From contig CAVPGJ010000001.1 of NCBI GenBank assembly GCA_963704005.1, positions 868,001-932,000 of the forward strand: a DNA stretch of 64,000 bases, written 5' to 3'. How positions within the stretch are numbered: the stretch's first letter is position 1; the number at the start of each line of letters is the position of its first letter. Shown one piece after another: positions 53,388 through 63,063 of the stretch. This DNA comes from AC-32 sp963704005. Lineage in GTDB: Bacteria > Actinomycetota > Thermoleophilia > Gaiellales > Gaiellaceae. A model generated the notes under the pieces. That model was not told the DNA's origin. It made no database searches and saw only the letters and a list, made by a program, of their open reading frames with translations. Position numbers and translations under genes: made by a program.

Positions 53388-53924
53388 TCAGTCCAGCCAG
53401 GGCAGGACGCTGAGCGACACGAGGGCGCGGTCGGCGCCCTTCGTCGGCGTGGCGCGCTCCCGGAGCTCCTGGACGATCTCGACCAGCCGCTCGGCCAGCG
53501 CGTCGGCCTCCTGCGGTGTGAGCTCGAGGAACCAGTTGCCGACGAACGCCCCGGCCCGCCAGCCTGCACCGACGTCTCTCGTGACGAGACGACGGCGAGC
53601 CTCCTCGTCGCGCGCGAAGAAGAGGCCCAGCATCCGCGCAGTGATGGCCCGGCCCTCGAGGTCGTCGTCGGTCGGGAGAAGCACGAACGGGTCGCGGCGC
53701 CGCCACCAGCGCTCCCGGCGCGTCCCGAGCTCGGGGTCCTCCACGACGGCGCCCGCGCGCGCGAGGACGCGCAGGTGGTAGCTCGTCGAGCCACTCGACT
53801 CGCCGAGCCTTCGCGCCAGCATGGACGCAGTCGCCGGCCCTTGGACGAGCAGCCCGAGGATCTCCAGCCGGAGGGGATGGGCCATCGCCCACATCTGAAC
53901 GCGTGTCGGGTCGCGCTTCGGCAT
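53388..53924 (-). CDS. ArsR-type winged-helix transcriptional regulator
   Basis: 178 residues from ATG 53924 (AAAGG upstream). The HTH reads MAHPLRLEILGLLVQGPATA, SMLARRLGESSGSTSYHLRV then LARAGAVVEDPELGTRRERW. The C-terminal part (LEGRAITARMLGLFFARDEE) is helical and may bind a ligand. The palindrome at its start codon suggests autoregulation and control of the divergent gene. Confidence 0.82.
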   Translation of the reverse strand: MPKRDPTRVQMWAMAHPLRLEILGLLVQGPATASMLARRLGESSGSTSYHLRVLARAGAVVEDPELGTRRERWWRRRDPFVLLPTDDDLEGRAITARMLGLFFARDEEARRRLVTRDVGAGWRAGAFVGNWFLELTPQEADALAERLVEIVQELRERATPTKGADRALVSLSVLPWLD

Positions 53925-53942
53925 TGCAAAAAACCTTTGCAA
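53924..53942. promoter_or_regulatory. Palindromic operator candidate of the ArsR-type gene
   Basis: TTGCAAA-AAACC-TTTGCAA is a perfect 7-5-7 inverted repeat that overlaps the start codon of the regulator and lies 32 bases before the divergent propeller gene. Its AT-richness stands out from the surroundings. Confidence 0.6.
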
Positions 53943-53973
53943 CACATGATCCCAGGTCCTCGTCGCAGAGAAC

Positions 53974-55110
53974 ATGATCACCCGGAGCCACGCCTTCGTC
54001 GCGGCCGTCGCGGGAGTGGCCGTCGCCGGAGCCGCCACGGCGTCGCCTGGCATGCGACTCTCGCTCGTGAGCCGGCCTCTGCAGCCGGTGGCAGGGCATC
54101 CGGTGTCGATCGTCGTCCGGATGGCCCGAGGCGGGAAGCCGGTCGCGCACGCGAAGGTCGCCGTCTGGATCGCCCGGGGACCCGAGCGCCGCTCGTTCGC
54201 CGCACGCCCCGCAGCGGGTGGGCGCTACCGCGCACGCGTCGTCTTCCCCGTCGCGGGCCGCTGGACGTTCGGCGCGCGGGCCGGCCGGGCTCGAGTCGCG
54301 TTCGGCTCGGTGCTGGTTCGCCGTCCCCCTTTGCCCCTGACGTTCGCGTGGCCGACCTCGGTCGACGTCGAGTCGAACCGGTCGCTGCTGCTGGTCGAGA
54401 ACGGCAACGGCCACGTCCTCCGTATCGACCCCCGCACCGGCAAGATCGTCGTCGTGGCGCAGGCCGGCCGCGCCTACTCGGTCGACCATGGAGCCTCGGG
54501 TGCCACCTATCTCTCCGCAGCGGGGCGGCTCTTGCGGCTCCAGGACGGGAAGCTCACATTGGTGGCGAATGCGGGCGAGGACGTCGGCCCTCTCGCCGTC
54601 GCGCCGAACGGCGATGTCTACTACTCGACGGCGGCGCGGATCTTTCGGGTCGCCGCCGGCACGGGCACGCCCGTGCGCATCGCGGGCACCGGCGTCGAGG
54701 GCTACAGCGGTGACGGCGGTCCCGCAACGACGGCCCAGATCTCCGGCCCGCACGGGCTCGCGCTGACCGGCGACGGCGGGCTGCTCGTGTCCGACACCGG
54801 GAACGGACGGGTCCGGCGGATCGATCTCTCAACCGGGCGCATCGAGACCTGGGCGGTACTTGCCTCTCCGCGCGGCATCGACGTCGCCTCCGACGATTCG
54901 GTCTACGTCGCCGACGGAGGTACCCGGCGCATCGTCCGGCTGATGATCGACGGACGGCGGCTCGGCCCGGTCGGCCGGAAGTTCGGCGACCCCTACGACG
55001 TCGAGGCCGCCCCGGACGGATCCCTCTACGTGGTCGACACGGCTGCGGCCGGCTCGCTGTACCGGGTCGCCGCCGACGGGACGTCAACCGTCGTCAGCCG
55101 GCGCGGTTAG
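53974..55110 (+). CDS. Secreted NHL-type beta-propeller protein
   Basis: 378 residues from ATG 53974. A signal peptide (AFVAAVAGVAVAGAATAS) is followed by an immunoglobulin-like N-terminal domain (HPVSIVVRMARGGKPVAHAK). An NHL/YncE-type propeller comes next, with DVESNRSLLLVENGNGHVLR, GLALTGDGGLLVSDTGNGRV and DVASDDSVYVADGGTRRIVR. Ligand unknown. It is divergent from the ArsR-type gene and may be its target. Confidence 0.75.
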   Translation: MITRSHAFVAAVAGVAVAGAATASPGMRLSLVSRPLQPVAGHPVSIVVRMARGGKPVAHAKVAVWIARGPERRSFAARPAAGGRYRARVVFPVAGRWTFGARAGRARVAFGSVLVRRPPLPLTFAWPTSVDVESNRSLLLVENGNGHVLRIDPRTGKIVVVAQAGRAYSVDHGASGATYLSAAGRLLRLQDGKLTLVANAGEDVGPLAVAPNGDVYYSTAARIFRVAAGTGTPVRIAGTGVEGYSGDGGPATTAQISGPHGLALTGDGGLLVSDTGNGRVRRIDLSTGRIETWAVLASPRGIDVASDDSVYVADGGTRRIVRLMIDGRRLGPVGRKFGDPYDVEAAPDGSLYVVDTAAAGSLYRVAADGTSTVVSRRG

Positions 55111-55790
55111 CGCGTCACTTCGGCCGCTGGGCCCACCATGCGCGCAAGGCGCGGCACGACGTCGAGCAGGTCGACCTGCGCGACCCAGGCGATGTCCTCC
55201 TCGAGGCCCGGCGGCCCGTAGGTGCGGGCGTTGATCCCGTCGACGGGATCCGGGAAGCGCTCGGCGATCACCGCCGCCGCGATCGCCGCGTCCGTCCGCG
55301 TAGCCTCGAGCAGCGAGACGATCAGCCCTGCGCAGTAGGCGTCGTCGATCGCGAAGGCGTCCTTGTAGCCGGCGCAGAGGAGGACCGCGTCCTCCCCGCG
55401 CTCGCGTGCGTGCCGCGCAACGGCGCCGAGGTTCAGGAGCGACCCGAGCACGACCTCCCCGCACGACTCCGCCGCCGCGACGATCGTGCGGGTGCCGTTC
55501 GTGGTCGAGAGGATCAGCGTCTCCGCCTGCGGTTCCCGGAACTCCCGTGGCGACGCTCCCGCGTCGAAGCCCTCGATCCGGTGCGCCTCGCGCTCGCCGC
55601 CCGTGACCGCCGCATCCCCGAGCTCCGCCTTCAGCGCCCGCGCGTCTTCGATCTCGGCGCAGCAGAGGACGCGCCGGTAGCCGGAAGCCAGCGCCTGGAC
55701 GATCGTCGAAGTGGCCCGCATGACGTCGACGACGATCCCAAGCGGCGCGGGAACCGCCTCGGCGGGCGTGAAAGCGACGTGGCAGCGCAC
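55107..55790 (-). CDS. comB: 2-phosphosulfolactate phosphatase
   Basis: 227 residues. GIVVDVMRATSTIVQALASG, GGEREAHRIEGFDAGASPRE, LILSTTNGTRTIVAAA and LCAGYKDAFAIDDAYCAGLI match the ComB family. In archaea ComB acts in coenzyme M synthesis; many bacteria carry a homologue of uncertain substrate, and no other coenzyme M genes are visible here. Confidence 0.88.
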   Translation of the reverse strand: MRCHVAFTPAEAVPAPLGIVVDVMRATSTIVQALASGYRRVLCCAEIEDARALKAELGDAAVTGGEREAHRIEGFDAGASPREFREPQAETLILSTTNGTRTIVAAAESCGEVVLGSLLNLGAVARHARERGEDAVLLCAGYKDAFAIDDAYCAGLIVSLLEATRTDAAIAAAVIAERFPDPVDGINARTYGPPGLEEDIAWVAQVDLLDVVPRLARMVGPAAEVTR

Positions 55791-55812
55791 CTCGGCACTA
55801 CGCTAACGGGCC

Positions 55813-56664
55813 ATGGCCCAGCCGATGCACTGCTACCGCCACCCGAAGCGCGAGACCTACGTCTCCTGCTCCGAATGCGGCCGACCAATCTGCGCCGAGT
55901 GCATGACGGCCGCGCCGGTGGGCCAGCGCTGTCCGGAGCACTCCGGCAAGCCCCAGGGAACCCGGCGGGTCACCTCGGGCGTTCGCCGCACCGCCTTCGA
56001 GGGCACCGGCGCGCTGGTCACCAAGAGCCTGATCGCGGTCAACATCGTGATCTACGTGATCACCGCCGCGCAGGGGAGCGGGATCAACTCGCCCGGCGGC
56101 TCGCTCTTCTACAAGTGGATTCTCTTCGGGCCCGCGGTCGCGAACGGCGACTGGTGGCGGCTGATCACCAGCGCGTTCCTGCACGCGAACCTGCTCCACA
56201 TCGCCTTCAACATGTACTTCCTCTGGCTCGTCGGCTCGGCGGTCGAGAACGCAATCGGCCGGGGCCGCTTCCTGCTCGTCTACATGATCTCGGGGCTCGC
56301 CGGCTCTGCGGGCGCGCTCGTCTTCTCGCCGACCACGCCCACCGTCGGAGCCTCGGGCGCGCTGTTCGGGATCCTCGGCGTGGCCGTGGTCATGGAACGG
56401 CAGCGGAGTTACGTGCTCGGCGGCTCGGCGCTCGCGCTGGTCGTGATCAACCTGATCCTCAGCTTCTCGATCTCCAACATCTCGGTCGGCGGGCACATCG
56501 GCGGCCTGATCGGCGGGGTCCTCTGCGCGCTGATCCTCTCCGAGTTCGGGCGCGGCCACGCGGCCTACAGCCGGATCGGGCTCTGGGGGATCGCCGGCAT
56601 CCTCGGAGTCGGCCTGCTCAGCATCGCCGTGGCCTACCTGAAGGTCCGCGGCTACGCGACCTAG
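55813..56664 (+). CDS. Rhomboid-family intramembrane serine protease with N-terminal B-box-type zinc finger
   Basis: 283 residues from ATG 55813. CYRHPKRETYVSCSECGRPI, CAECMTAAPVGQRCPEH form an N-terminal Cys/His finger. Six or seven membrane segments follow, with NMYFLWLVGSAVENAIG, the catalytic Ser in TVGASGALFGILGV and His in VGGHIGGLIGGVL. The family cleaves membrane proteins; substrates unknown. A common actinobacterial architecture. Confidence 0.92.
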   Translation: MAQPMHCYRHPKRETYVSCSECGRPICAECMTAAPVGQRCPEHSGKPQGTRRVTSGVRRTAFEGTGALVTKSLIAVNIVIYVITAAQGSGINSPGGSLFYKWILFGPAVANGDWWRLITSAFLHANLLHIAFNMYFLWLVGSAVENAIGRGRFLLVYMISGLAGSAGALVFSPTTPTVGASGALFGILGVAVVMERQRSYVLGGSALALVVINLILSFSISNISVGGHIGGLIGGVLCALILSEFGRGHAAYSRIGLWGIAGILGVGLLSIAVAYLKVRGYAT

Positions 56665-57128
56665 CCGAACTTCTCGACGTTTTTGACGCGGTCGAGGCTC
56701 TTGTCGATCCAGGCGTGGTCGCTCCCGGGCCCGCCGTCGATGCGATCCGCGTAGCCGTCCCAGGCGAAGATGACGTCGTTGCCGGGCCCGCCGTAGACGG
56801 TGTCGCGGCCGCGGTCGCCCTGGAGCTTGTCGTTCCCGGTCCCTCCGGCGAGGGCATCGTTGCCGTTGCCGCCGTTCAGGAGGTCCTTCCCGGGCCCGCC
56901 GCGGAGGATGTCGTTGCCGCCCTGGCCGTCGAGGACGTCGTCCCCGCCCAGGCCACAGATCACGTCGCGTCCCGGAGTGCCGACGAGGATGTCCGGACCG
57001 GGCGTGCCGGTCATCGTGCACGGCGCGATGCGCTGCGGCGCCGCGTGACCGCTGCGCACCGCGACGAGGGCGGCCATCGCGAAGAGCGCGGCGAGGGTCT
57101 TGACGCGGTTCTGTCGGTCGGGCGACAC
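56661..57128 (-). CDS. Secreted RTX-type calcium-binding repeat protein
   Basis: 155 residues. An N-terminal hydrophobic segment (LAALFAMAALVAVRSGHAA) is followed by six or more nonapeptides of the GGxGxDxL type (GLGGDDVLDGQGGNDILRGG, GNGNDALAGGTGNDKLQG, GRDTVYGGPGNDVIFAWDG). These coil around Ca2+ outside the cell. Only the repeat domain is present, with no protease or lipase part. Confidence 0.85.
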   Translation of the reverse strand: MSPDRQNRVKTLAALFAMAALVAVRSGHAAPQRIAPCTMTGTPGPDILVGTPGRDVICGLGGDDVLDGQGGNDILRGGPGKDLLNGGNGNDALAGGTGNDKLQGDRGRDTVYGGPGNDVIFAWDGYADRIDGGPGSDHAWIDKSLDRVKNVEKFG

Positions 57129-57212
57129 GGAATCGGCACCTCCGCTCGGCCTTGTCGGTCACCAAAGAGGATCGGCGCCATCGGCGCACCGGACGATCCC
57201 TCGTGCCGGTGA

Positions 57213-58170
57213 TCAGGCGGGCCAGTAGACCGCGACGCGGAGCGGCTTCGCCTTGCCTGCGAGCGTCCCCGTGAGCGTGATCGTCAACCGCACCACGCGC
57301 TTGCGGACGCCGTGCACCGTGCGGTAGCGGTTCGTCACCACGCAGCGTTGGGTCTGCGCGACGCCGGCGAAGAGCGGGTGCTGGTGGTTGGTCACGTGGC
57401 CCGAGGCCTTGTCGCGCGCGACGCAGAGCGCGCTCTTGACCCGCTTCGGCACGTTCACGTCCCAGAAGGCGGAGACGACGCAGTCGCGGCGAGCCTGCCC
57501 GCACGGGGTCGGCGCCGAGTCACCGTCGGCGACCTTCAGGCCCGCGTGGTCGGCGATCGAGAGCGCCTCGCGCTTGTAGGAGAGCGCATTCCGAAGCTGC
57601 TTGATCCAGGCCGCCCGCTCTGCGTCGGTCGGCGTCGTGTTCGCCGACATCTCCTTCTTGACCTTCTCGTCGATCGCGTGCGCGAGGTTCAGGCGTTTGC
57701 GGATCTTGTTCGCGTTTCCCTCGACGACCCGGCCCGCCTTCTCGTCCGCGGCCAGCGCGTCCAGCGCATGCTCGATGCCGAGCTGGCCGTAGAGCGCGAG
57801 CTCCCAGTGCGGCTTGCCGCCCGCCTCGATACTGGCGCGTGCCCGCTCCTCCTCGGTGACCGCGTTGGCGATCCCGCGCACGAGCGGCGTCGCCTTCTCC
57901 AGCGACAGCACCCGTCCCCAGCCGCAGCCGCCCTGCGGCTCGGACTTGCCCTCGATCGTCCCGTGCAGGTGCGGCTGGTCGCAGTCGTCGTCAGCCGCGA
58001 CGTACTGCAGGCTGCTCGTGCGGTCGAGGATCGTCGCGGAGCCGGAGGCCGGAGACATGGACGTCCTGGCCGGCCCGCGGCCCGTCGACCAGCGTGTACT
58101 CGCCGCTCGGCGCACCGGCTGCGAGCGGAACGAGGATGAGCGCGAGCAGGAGCGGCAGCAACCCCTTCAC
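57213..58170 (-). CDS. Secreted hypothetical protein (one frameshift)
   Basis: About 318 residues from GTG 58170. A clear signal peptide (LLPLLLALILVPLAAGAPSG) is followed, after a slip near 58060, by SATILDRTSSLQYVAADDDC. A Cys-containing segment (DCDQPHLHGTIEG, EPQGGCGWGRVLSLEKATPL), a helical middle (EGNANKIRKRLNLAHAIDEK) and a beta-rich end (RKRVVRLTITLTGTLAGKAK) follow. No family is recognised. Confidence 0.6.
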
Positions 58171-58187
58171 GCGCTCATCCTAGGCCG

Positions 58188-58646
58188 TCAGGCCGGACGG
58201 TTCGTGATGCGGACGTACATCTTGTCCTCCTCGCCGCACTGCTCCCGTATTGCAACCTGCCCCGTACGGCCCTCGCCGCTCCAATTCACCTCCGAGTCGT
58301 GCTCGTCGATCTCGTCGTCGGTGACCTGGTACCCGGCCGCGCTATTGAGCTCCTGCTTGTACTCGTCGTGCGCGTCCTTGAGCTCGCCGTTGAAGTAGCC
58401 CTCGACGATCTCGGTCGGGCCCTCGGTGCTCTGCTTCGTGTAGGTCGCGTCCGCGATCTGCGGGAAGCCCGGCGGGAGCTTCACCTTCGCGGTGAGCGGG
58501 GAGCCGTTGCACACCTCCTCTGTCGCCTTGCTGACCGCCTGGTCGGTGTCCCCCTTCTCACCTTCGCTTTCCTTCTTCGACCCGCACCCCGCCGCGACGA
58601 ACACCAGAGCTGCGAGCACGAGGCAACACGCGAAGACCTTCCTCAT
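58188..58646 (-). CDS. Small lipoprotein of unknown function
   Basis: 152 residues from ATG 58646 with a strong AAGGAGGG site. The signal peptide MRKVFACCLVLAALVFVAAG ends at a lipobox Cys (AAGC). The mature part is acidic and has three further Cys. LspA and the RseP-type protease encoded in this window would process it. No family is recognised. Confidence 0.75.
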   Translation of the reverse strand: MRKVFACCLVLAALVFVAAGCGSKKESEGEKGDTDQAVSKATEEVCNGSPLTAKVKLPPGFPQIADATYTKQSTEGPTEIVEGYFNGELKDAHDEYKQELNSAAGYQVTDDEIDEHDSEVNWSGEGRTGQVAIREQCGEEDKMYVRITNRPA

Positions 58647-58702
58647 CGATCCCTCCTTGCGTGAGCGGTCTGGCACAGCGCGCGGGAGTCTAAGCGCTTC
58701 CG

Positions 58703-61315
58703 CTAACCGCCTGCAACAGAGGCCACCACGCCCGACTCCGCGAGCGCGGCCTGGGCGGCGGCGAGGCGGGCGAGCGGCACGCGGTACGGCGAGCAGCTGA
58801 CGTAGTCGAGCCCGAGGCCGTGGCAGAACGCGATCGAGTCGGGCTCCCCGCCGTGCTCGCCGCAGATGCCCATCTTCATCCCTTCCTTCGCCCCGCGCCC
58901 GCGCTCGACCGCGATCCGCATCAGCTCGCCGACGCCGCGCTGGTCGATCGTCTCGAACGGGTTGCGCTCGAGCACGCCGTCTTCGAGGTAGCGCGTCAGG
59001 AACTTGCCCTCGGCGTCGTCGCGCGAGAACCCGAGCGCCGTCTGCGTCAGGTCGTTGGTGCCGAACGAGAAGAAGTCCGCGTACTCGGCGATCTCGTCAG
59101 CGCAGATGCAGGCGCGTGGGAGCTCGATCATCGTGCCGACGAGGTACTCGACCGTCTCGCTCTCCTCCTGCGCGGTCGCGACGGTGATCGCGCGCAGCCG
59201 GTGCAGCTCCTCGGCGAAGGCGACGAGCGGGTGCATGATCTCGACCGCCGGCGCCTTGCCCGTGCGCTCCTCGACGACGGCCGCGGCGCGGATGATCGCC
59301 CGCACCTGCATCTCGTAGATCTCGGGCCAGAGCAGGCCGAGCCGGCCGCCGCGCGTCCCGAGCATCGGGTTCGACTCCTGCAGGGCCTTGATCCGCTCGC
59401 GCATCCGCTCGCCCTCGGCCTCCTCGAGCGGGGGCAGGAACTCGTGCAGCGGCGGGTCGAGCAGGCGGATCGTCACCGGCAGGCCGGCCATCGCCTCGAA
59501 AATCCCCTCGAAGTCGCCCTGCTGGAACGGCAGCAGCTTCTCCAGCGCGGCGCGTCGCTCGTCCTCGCCCGAGGCCATGATCATCTCGCGGACGCGCGGC
59601 AGCCGGTCCTCCGCCATGAACATGTGCTCGGTCCGGCAGAGGCCGATGCCCTGCGCGCCGAACTCCCGCGCCTTGGCCGCATCCTCCGGAGTGTCGGCGT
59701 TGGCGCGCACCTTCAGCCGCCGCAGCTCGTCGGCCCAGCCCAGAATCGTCTCGAAGTCCTCGTTGATCTGCGGCGCGACCAGCGGGACCGAACCGACGAT
59801 CACCCGGCCGGTGCCGCCGTCGATCGTGATCACGTCGCCCTCGACCAGCTCCCGGCCGTTGAGCGAGAACGTGCGGGCGTCGAGGTCGATCGTCAGGCCC
59901 TCGCAGCCGGCGACGCACGGCTTGCCCATTCCTCGGGCGACCACGGCCGCGTGCGAGGTCATGCCCCCGTGCGCGGTCAGGATGCCGTTCGCCTGCAGCA
60001 GGCCGTGGATGTCGTCCGGCGTCGTCTCCCAGCGGACGAGGATCACGTCCTCGCCGGCCTGACCGCGCTCATCGGCGATGTCGGCATCGAGCACCGCCCC
60101 GCCCGAGGCGGCGCCGGGCGAGGCGTTCAGGCCGCGGGCGGCGACCTCGACCTCGGCCTTCGGGTCGATCATCGGGTGGAGCAGCTGGTCGAGCTGGCCG
60201 GCGTCGATCCGCGCGACCGCCTGCTCGCGGGAGATCAGGCCCTCGTCCACCATCGAGACGGCCGCGCGGAGGGCCGCGGTTGCGGTCCGCTTGGCCGAGC
60301 GCGTCTGCAGCAGGTAGAGCCTTCCGTCCTCGACCGTGAACTCGATGTCCTGCATGTCGCGGTAGTGCTCCTCGAGGCGCCGCATCGTCGCGAGCAGCTG
60401 CTGGAACGGCTCGGGTAGGCGCTCCTCCATCTTTGCCAGCGGCTCGGGGGTGCGGATCCCGGCGACGACGTCCTCACCTTGCGCGTCGGTCAGGAACTCG
60501 CCGTAGAGGCCCTGCTCGCCCGTGGACGGGTCGCGCGTGAACGCGACGCCGGTCCCGGACGCCGGGCCCTTGTTTCCGAAGACCATCTGCACGACGTTGA
60601 CGGCGGTGCCGAGGTCGTCCGGGATCCGGTTGGCGCGGCGGTAGACCTGCGCGCGCGGCGTGTCCCACGAGTCGAAGACGGCCTTGATCGCCCGGCCGAG
60701 CTGCCGGCGCGCGTCCTGCGGGAACGGCTGGCCAACCCCCTCCTCGTAGATCTGCGTGAACGTCCCGACGAGCTCACGCAGGTCGTCGGCGGAGAGCTCG
60801 ACGTCCTGCTGGACGCCGCGCTCGCTCCTGAGGTCGGTCAGCGCCCGCTCGAACCTCTGCCCGTCGACCCCGTCGACCACCTCGCCGTACATTTGGATCA
60901 GGCGCCGGTAGGAGTCGAAGGCGAAGCGCGGGTTGTCCGTGGTGGCAGCCAGGCCCTCGACCGACTCGTCGTTCAGGCCGAGGTTGAGGATCGTGTCCAT
61001 CATCCCCGGCATCGAGACCGCGGCCCCGGAGCGGACCGAGACGAGCAGCGGGTCGCCGGCGTCGCCGAAGCGCTTGCCGGTCCTCTCCTCGAGCGCGCTC
61101 AGGTGCCGCTCGATCTCCGGCTCGAGCCCTTCGGGGAGCTGCTTGCCGTTGAGCATGTACGCGCGGCACGCGTCGGTGGTGACGGTGAAGCCGGCCGGGA
61201 CGGGGACCCCGAGCTGCGTCATCTCGGCCAGGCCCACGCCCTTGCCGCCGAGCAGCTCCCGCCCGCCCTCGGACGGCTCGTCGAAGTCGTAGACGAAACG
61301 CCCGTTCGCTCGCAT
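58703..61315 (-). CDS. ppdK: Pyruvate, phosphate dikinase
   Basis: 870 residues from ATG 61315. The ATP-grasp N-terminus shows LLGGKGVGLAEMTQLGVPVP and SVRSGAAVSMPGMMDTILNL. The phosphohistidine loop is GILTAHGGMTSHAAVVARGM (catalytic His). The PEP domain has LCRTEHMFMAEDRLPRVREM, NPMLGTRGGRLGLLWPEIYE and KMGICGEHGGEPDSIAFCHG. It interconverts pyruvate and PEP with ATP and phosphate. Intact, single frame. Confidence 0.96.
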   Translation of the reverse strand: MRANGRFVYDFDEPSEGGRELLGGKGVGLAEMTQLGVPVPAGFTVTTDACRAYMLNGKQLPEGLEPEIERHLSALEERTGKRFGDAGDPLLVSVRSGAAVSMPGMMDTILNLGLNDESVEGLAATTDNPRFAFDSYRRLIQMYGEVVDGVDGQRFERALTDLRSERGVQQDVELSADDLRELVGTFTQIYEEGVGQPFPQDARRQLGRAIKAVFDSWDTPRAQVYRRANRIPDDLGTAVNVVQMVFGNKGPASGTGVAFTRDPSTGEQGLYGEFLTDAQGEDVVAGIRTPEPLAKMEERLPEPFQQLLATMRRLEEHYRDMQDIEFTVEDGRLYLLQTRSAKRTATAALRAAVSMVDEGLISREQAVARIDAGQLDQLLHPMIDPKAEVEVAARGLNASPGAASGGAVLDADIADERGQAGEDVILVRWETTPDDIHGLLQANGILTAHGGMTSHAAVVARGMGKPCVAGCEGLTIDLDARTFSLNGRELVEGDVITIDGGTGRVIVGSVPLVAPQINEDFETILGWADELRRLKVRANADTPEDAAKAREFGAQGIGLCRTEHMFMAEDRLPRVREMIMASGEDERRAALEKLLPFQQGDFEGIFEAMAGLPVTIRLLDPPLHEFLPPLEEAEGERMRERIKALQESNPMLGTRGGRLGLLWPEIYEMQVRAIIRAAAVVEERTGKAPAVEIMHPLVAFAEELHRLRAITVATAQEESETVEYLVGTMIELPRACICADEIAEYADFFSFGTNDLTQTALGFSRDDAEGKFLTRYLEDGVLERNPFETIDQRGVGELMRIAVERGRGAKEGMKMGICGEHGGEPDSIAFCHGLGLDYVSCSPYRVPLARLAAAQAALAESGVVASVAGG

Positions 61316-61360
61316 CGAGACGCAATCTTCCCACACCCCGCCGGGCTTAGACTCGGGCGC

Positions 61361-62095
61361 GTGGCGCTCGGCGACTTCTGGGAACGGCAGGCTGAGGCCT
61401 GGGTCCGGTGGGCACGCGAGCCCGGGCACGATTCCTACTGGCGCTTCCACCGCGACCGGTTTCTCGACCTGGTGCCGCCGCCGGGCCGCCTGACGGTCGA
61501 CATCGGCTGCGGCGAGGGACGCCTCGCGCGCGACCTGAAGAAGCTCGGCCACACCGTCCTGGCGGTCGACCGCTCGCCGACGATGGTCCGGCACGCGCGC
61601 GAGGCGGACCCGGAGCTCGACGTCCGCGAGGCCGACGCGAGTGCGCTGCCGCTGGACGACGGCGCCGCCGATCTCGCCGTGGCGTTCATGTCGCTGATCA
61701 ACACCGACGACCTGAGCGCGGCGGTCCGCGAGGCGCGCCGCGTCCTCGGCCCGAGCGGCAGCTACTGCATCGCGATCGTGCACCCGCTCAACTCCGCCGG
61801 AGAGTTCGTCTCGCGCGAGCCCGACTCAGGCTTCGTCATCGAAGGGTCGTACTTCGAGCGCACGCAGAGGGAGCTCCCGGTCGAGCGCGACGGTCTCGAG
61901 ATGACCTTCCTCGATGCCCACCGTCCGCTCGAGGACTACTTTCGGGCGCTCGAGGGGGCCGGCTTCGTCGTCGACCGGTTGCGCGAGCTTCCGGACAGCT
62001 CCGAGTCGCCGACGGACAGCATTCTCCGCTGGCGCCGCATTCCGCTCTTCCTGCACATCCGGGCGGTCGCCGACCACGTAGGTTCGAGCAGGTGA
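61361..62095 (+). CDS. SAM-dependent methyltransferase
   Basis: 244 residues from GTG 61361. The SAM-binding motif is LTVDIGCGEGRLARDLKKLG then HTVLAVDRSPTMVRHARE, followed by DGAADLAVAFMSLIN. The C-terminal half has EMTFLDAHRPLEDYFRALEG. Class I fold; substrate unknown. The next gene starts inside its stop (GTGA). Confidence 0.85.
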   Translation: MALGDFWERQAEAWVRWAREPGHDSYWRFHRDRFLDLVPPPGRLTVDIGCGEGRLARDLKKLGHTVLAVDRSPTMVRHAREADPELDVREADASALPLDDGAADLAVAFMSLINTDDLSAAVREARRVLGPSGSYCIAIVHPLNSAGEFVSREPDSGFVIEGSYFERTQRELPVERDGLEMTFLDAHRPLEDYFRALEGAGFVVDRLRELPDSSESPTDSILRWRRIPLFLHIRAVADHVGSSR

Positions 62096-63054
62096 GACCC
62101 GTCGTCGTCATCGCGTTCGCGGCGCTGCTCGCCGGGGCGGCGCACGGAGCCGGCGGCAGCGTGAGCCGCAGCCGGATCGCGTTCGGGCTCGTACGCGGCG
62201 ACCTCAGCAGCGTCTACACCGTGCGCGCGAACGGCACCGGCCTACGCCGCCTCACCTACCCGCCAACCCGGCAGGACCTCGGCGGCGACTCGGGCCCGAT
62301 CTGGTCGCCGGACGGACGCCGGATCGTCTTCGAACGCGACCTGACGTACTGGGGTGACGACCGCTTCCGGCTCACCTACGTTCCTGCGGGAGGCGGGATC
62401 GCCCACGACCTGACGCGCGGGCCGTTCGACGCCATGCCGACGTTCGCACCGCACGGCCAGCGGATCGCCTTCGTCCGTGTGACCGGCGAGACGTTCTCCT
62501 TGTTCACGATCGACCGGCGCGGGCGCCACGCCGCGCAGCTGCTCTCCGACGGCGTCGACCTCACCCCCGCCTGGTCTCCTGACGGCAAGACGATCGTCTT
62601 CTCGCGCCTCGCCGATCAGTCCGCCTCGATCGACCAGGCGACGCTCTATCTCGCCGACGCCGGCGGCTCCAACATCCGGCAGCTCGGCGCCGTGCCGGTC
62701 CGCGGCGTCTCCCCGTCGTGGTCGCCAGACGGAAGCCGCATCGCCTTCGTCTCCTTCGCCGACCACAACGGCAGCGGGTGCCAGTCCGGGTCGTGCCCGC
62801 CGAACGGCGAGATCTACGTGGTCGGCGCCGATGGGAGCGGCCTCACGCGGCTCACGGCGAGCAAGGCCGACGACGAGCATCCGACCTGGGCGCCGGACGG
62901 CTCGCGAATCGCGTTCGCGAGCGGGTTCCCGCTCCGCAGCCTGGGGCATCTCCCCTGGCTCGTCTCGGTCCCGGCCGGAGGCGGCCCGCCGAAGCGGATC
63001 GGCCGCTTCTCGGGGGTGCTCGATCCCGACTGGAGCCCTGCGGGCGTCCGGTAG
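62092..63054 (+). CDS. Secreted TolB-like PD40 beta-propeller protein
   Basis: 320 residues from GTG 62092. A signal peptide (VVVIAFAALLAGAAHGA) is followed by at least five PD40 repeats (IWSPDGRRIVFERD, AWSPDGKTIVFSRL, SWSPDGSRIAFVSF, TWAPDGSRIAFASG, DWSPAG). Unlike the protein at 4.2 kb it ends right after the propeller. Probably a cell-wall or periplasmic ligand-binding protein; partner unknown. Confidence 0.8.
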   Translation: MRPVVVIAFAALLAGAAHGAGGSVSRSRIAFGLVRGDLSSVYTVRANGTGLRRLTYPPTRQDLGGDSGPIWSPDGRRIVFERDLTYWGDDRFRLTYVPAGGGIAHDLTRGPFDAMPTFAPHGQRIAFVRVTGETFSLFTIDRRGRHAAQLLSDGVDLTPAWSPDGKTIVFSRLADQSASIDQATLYLADAGGSNIRQLGAVPVRGVSPSWSPDGSRIAFVSFADHNGSGCQSGSCPPNGEIYVVGADGSGLTRLTASKADDEHPTWAPDGSRIAFASGFPLRSLGHLPWLVSVPAGGGPPKRIGRFSGVLDPDWSPAGVR

Positions 63055-63063
63055 CCTCACGGC

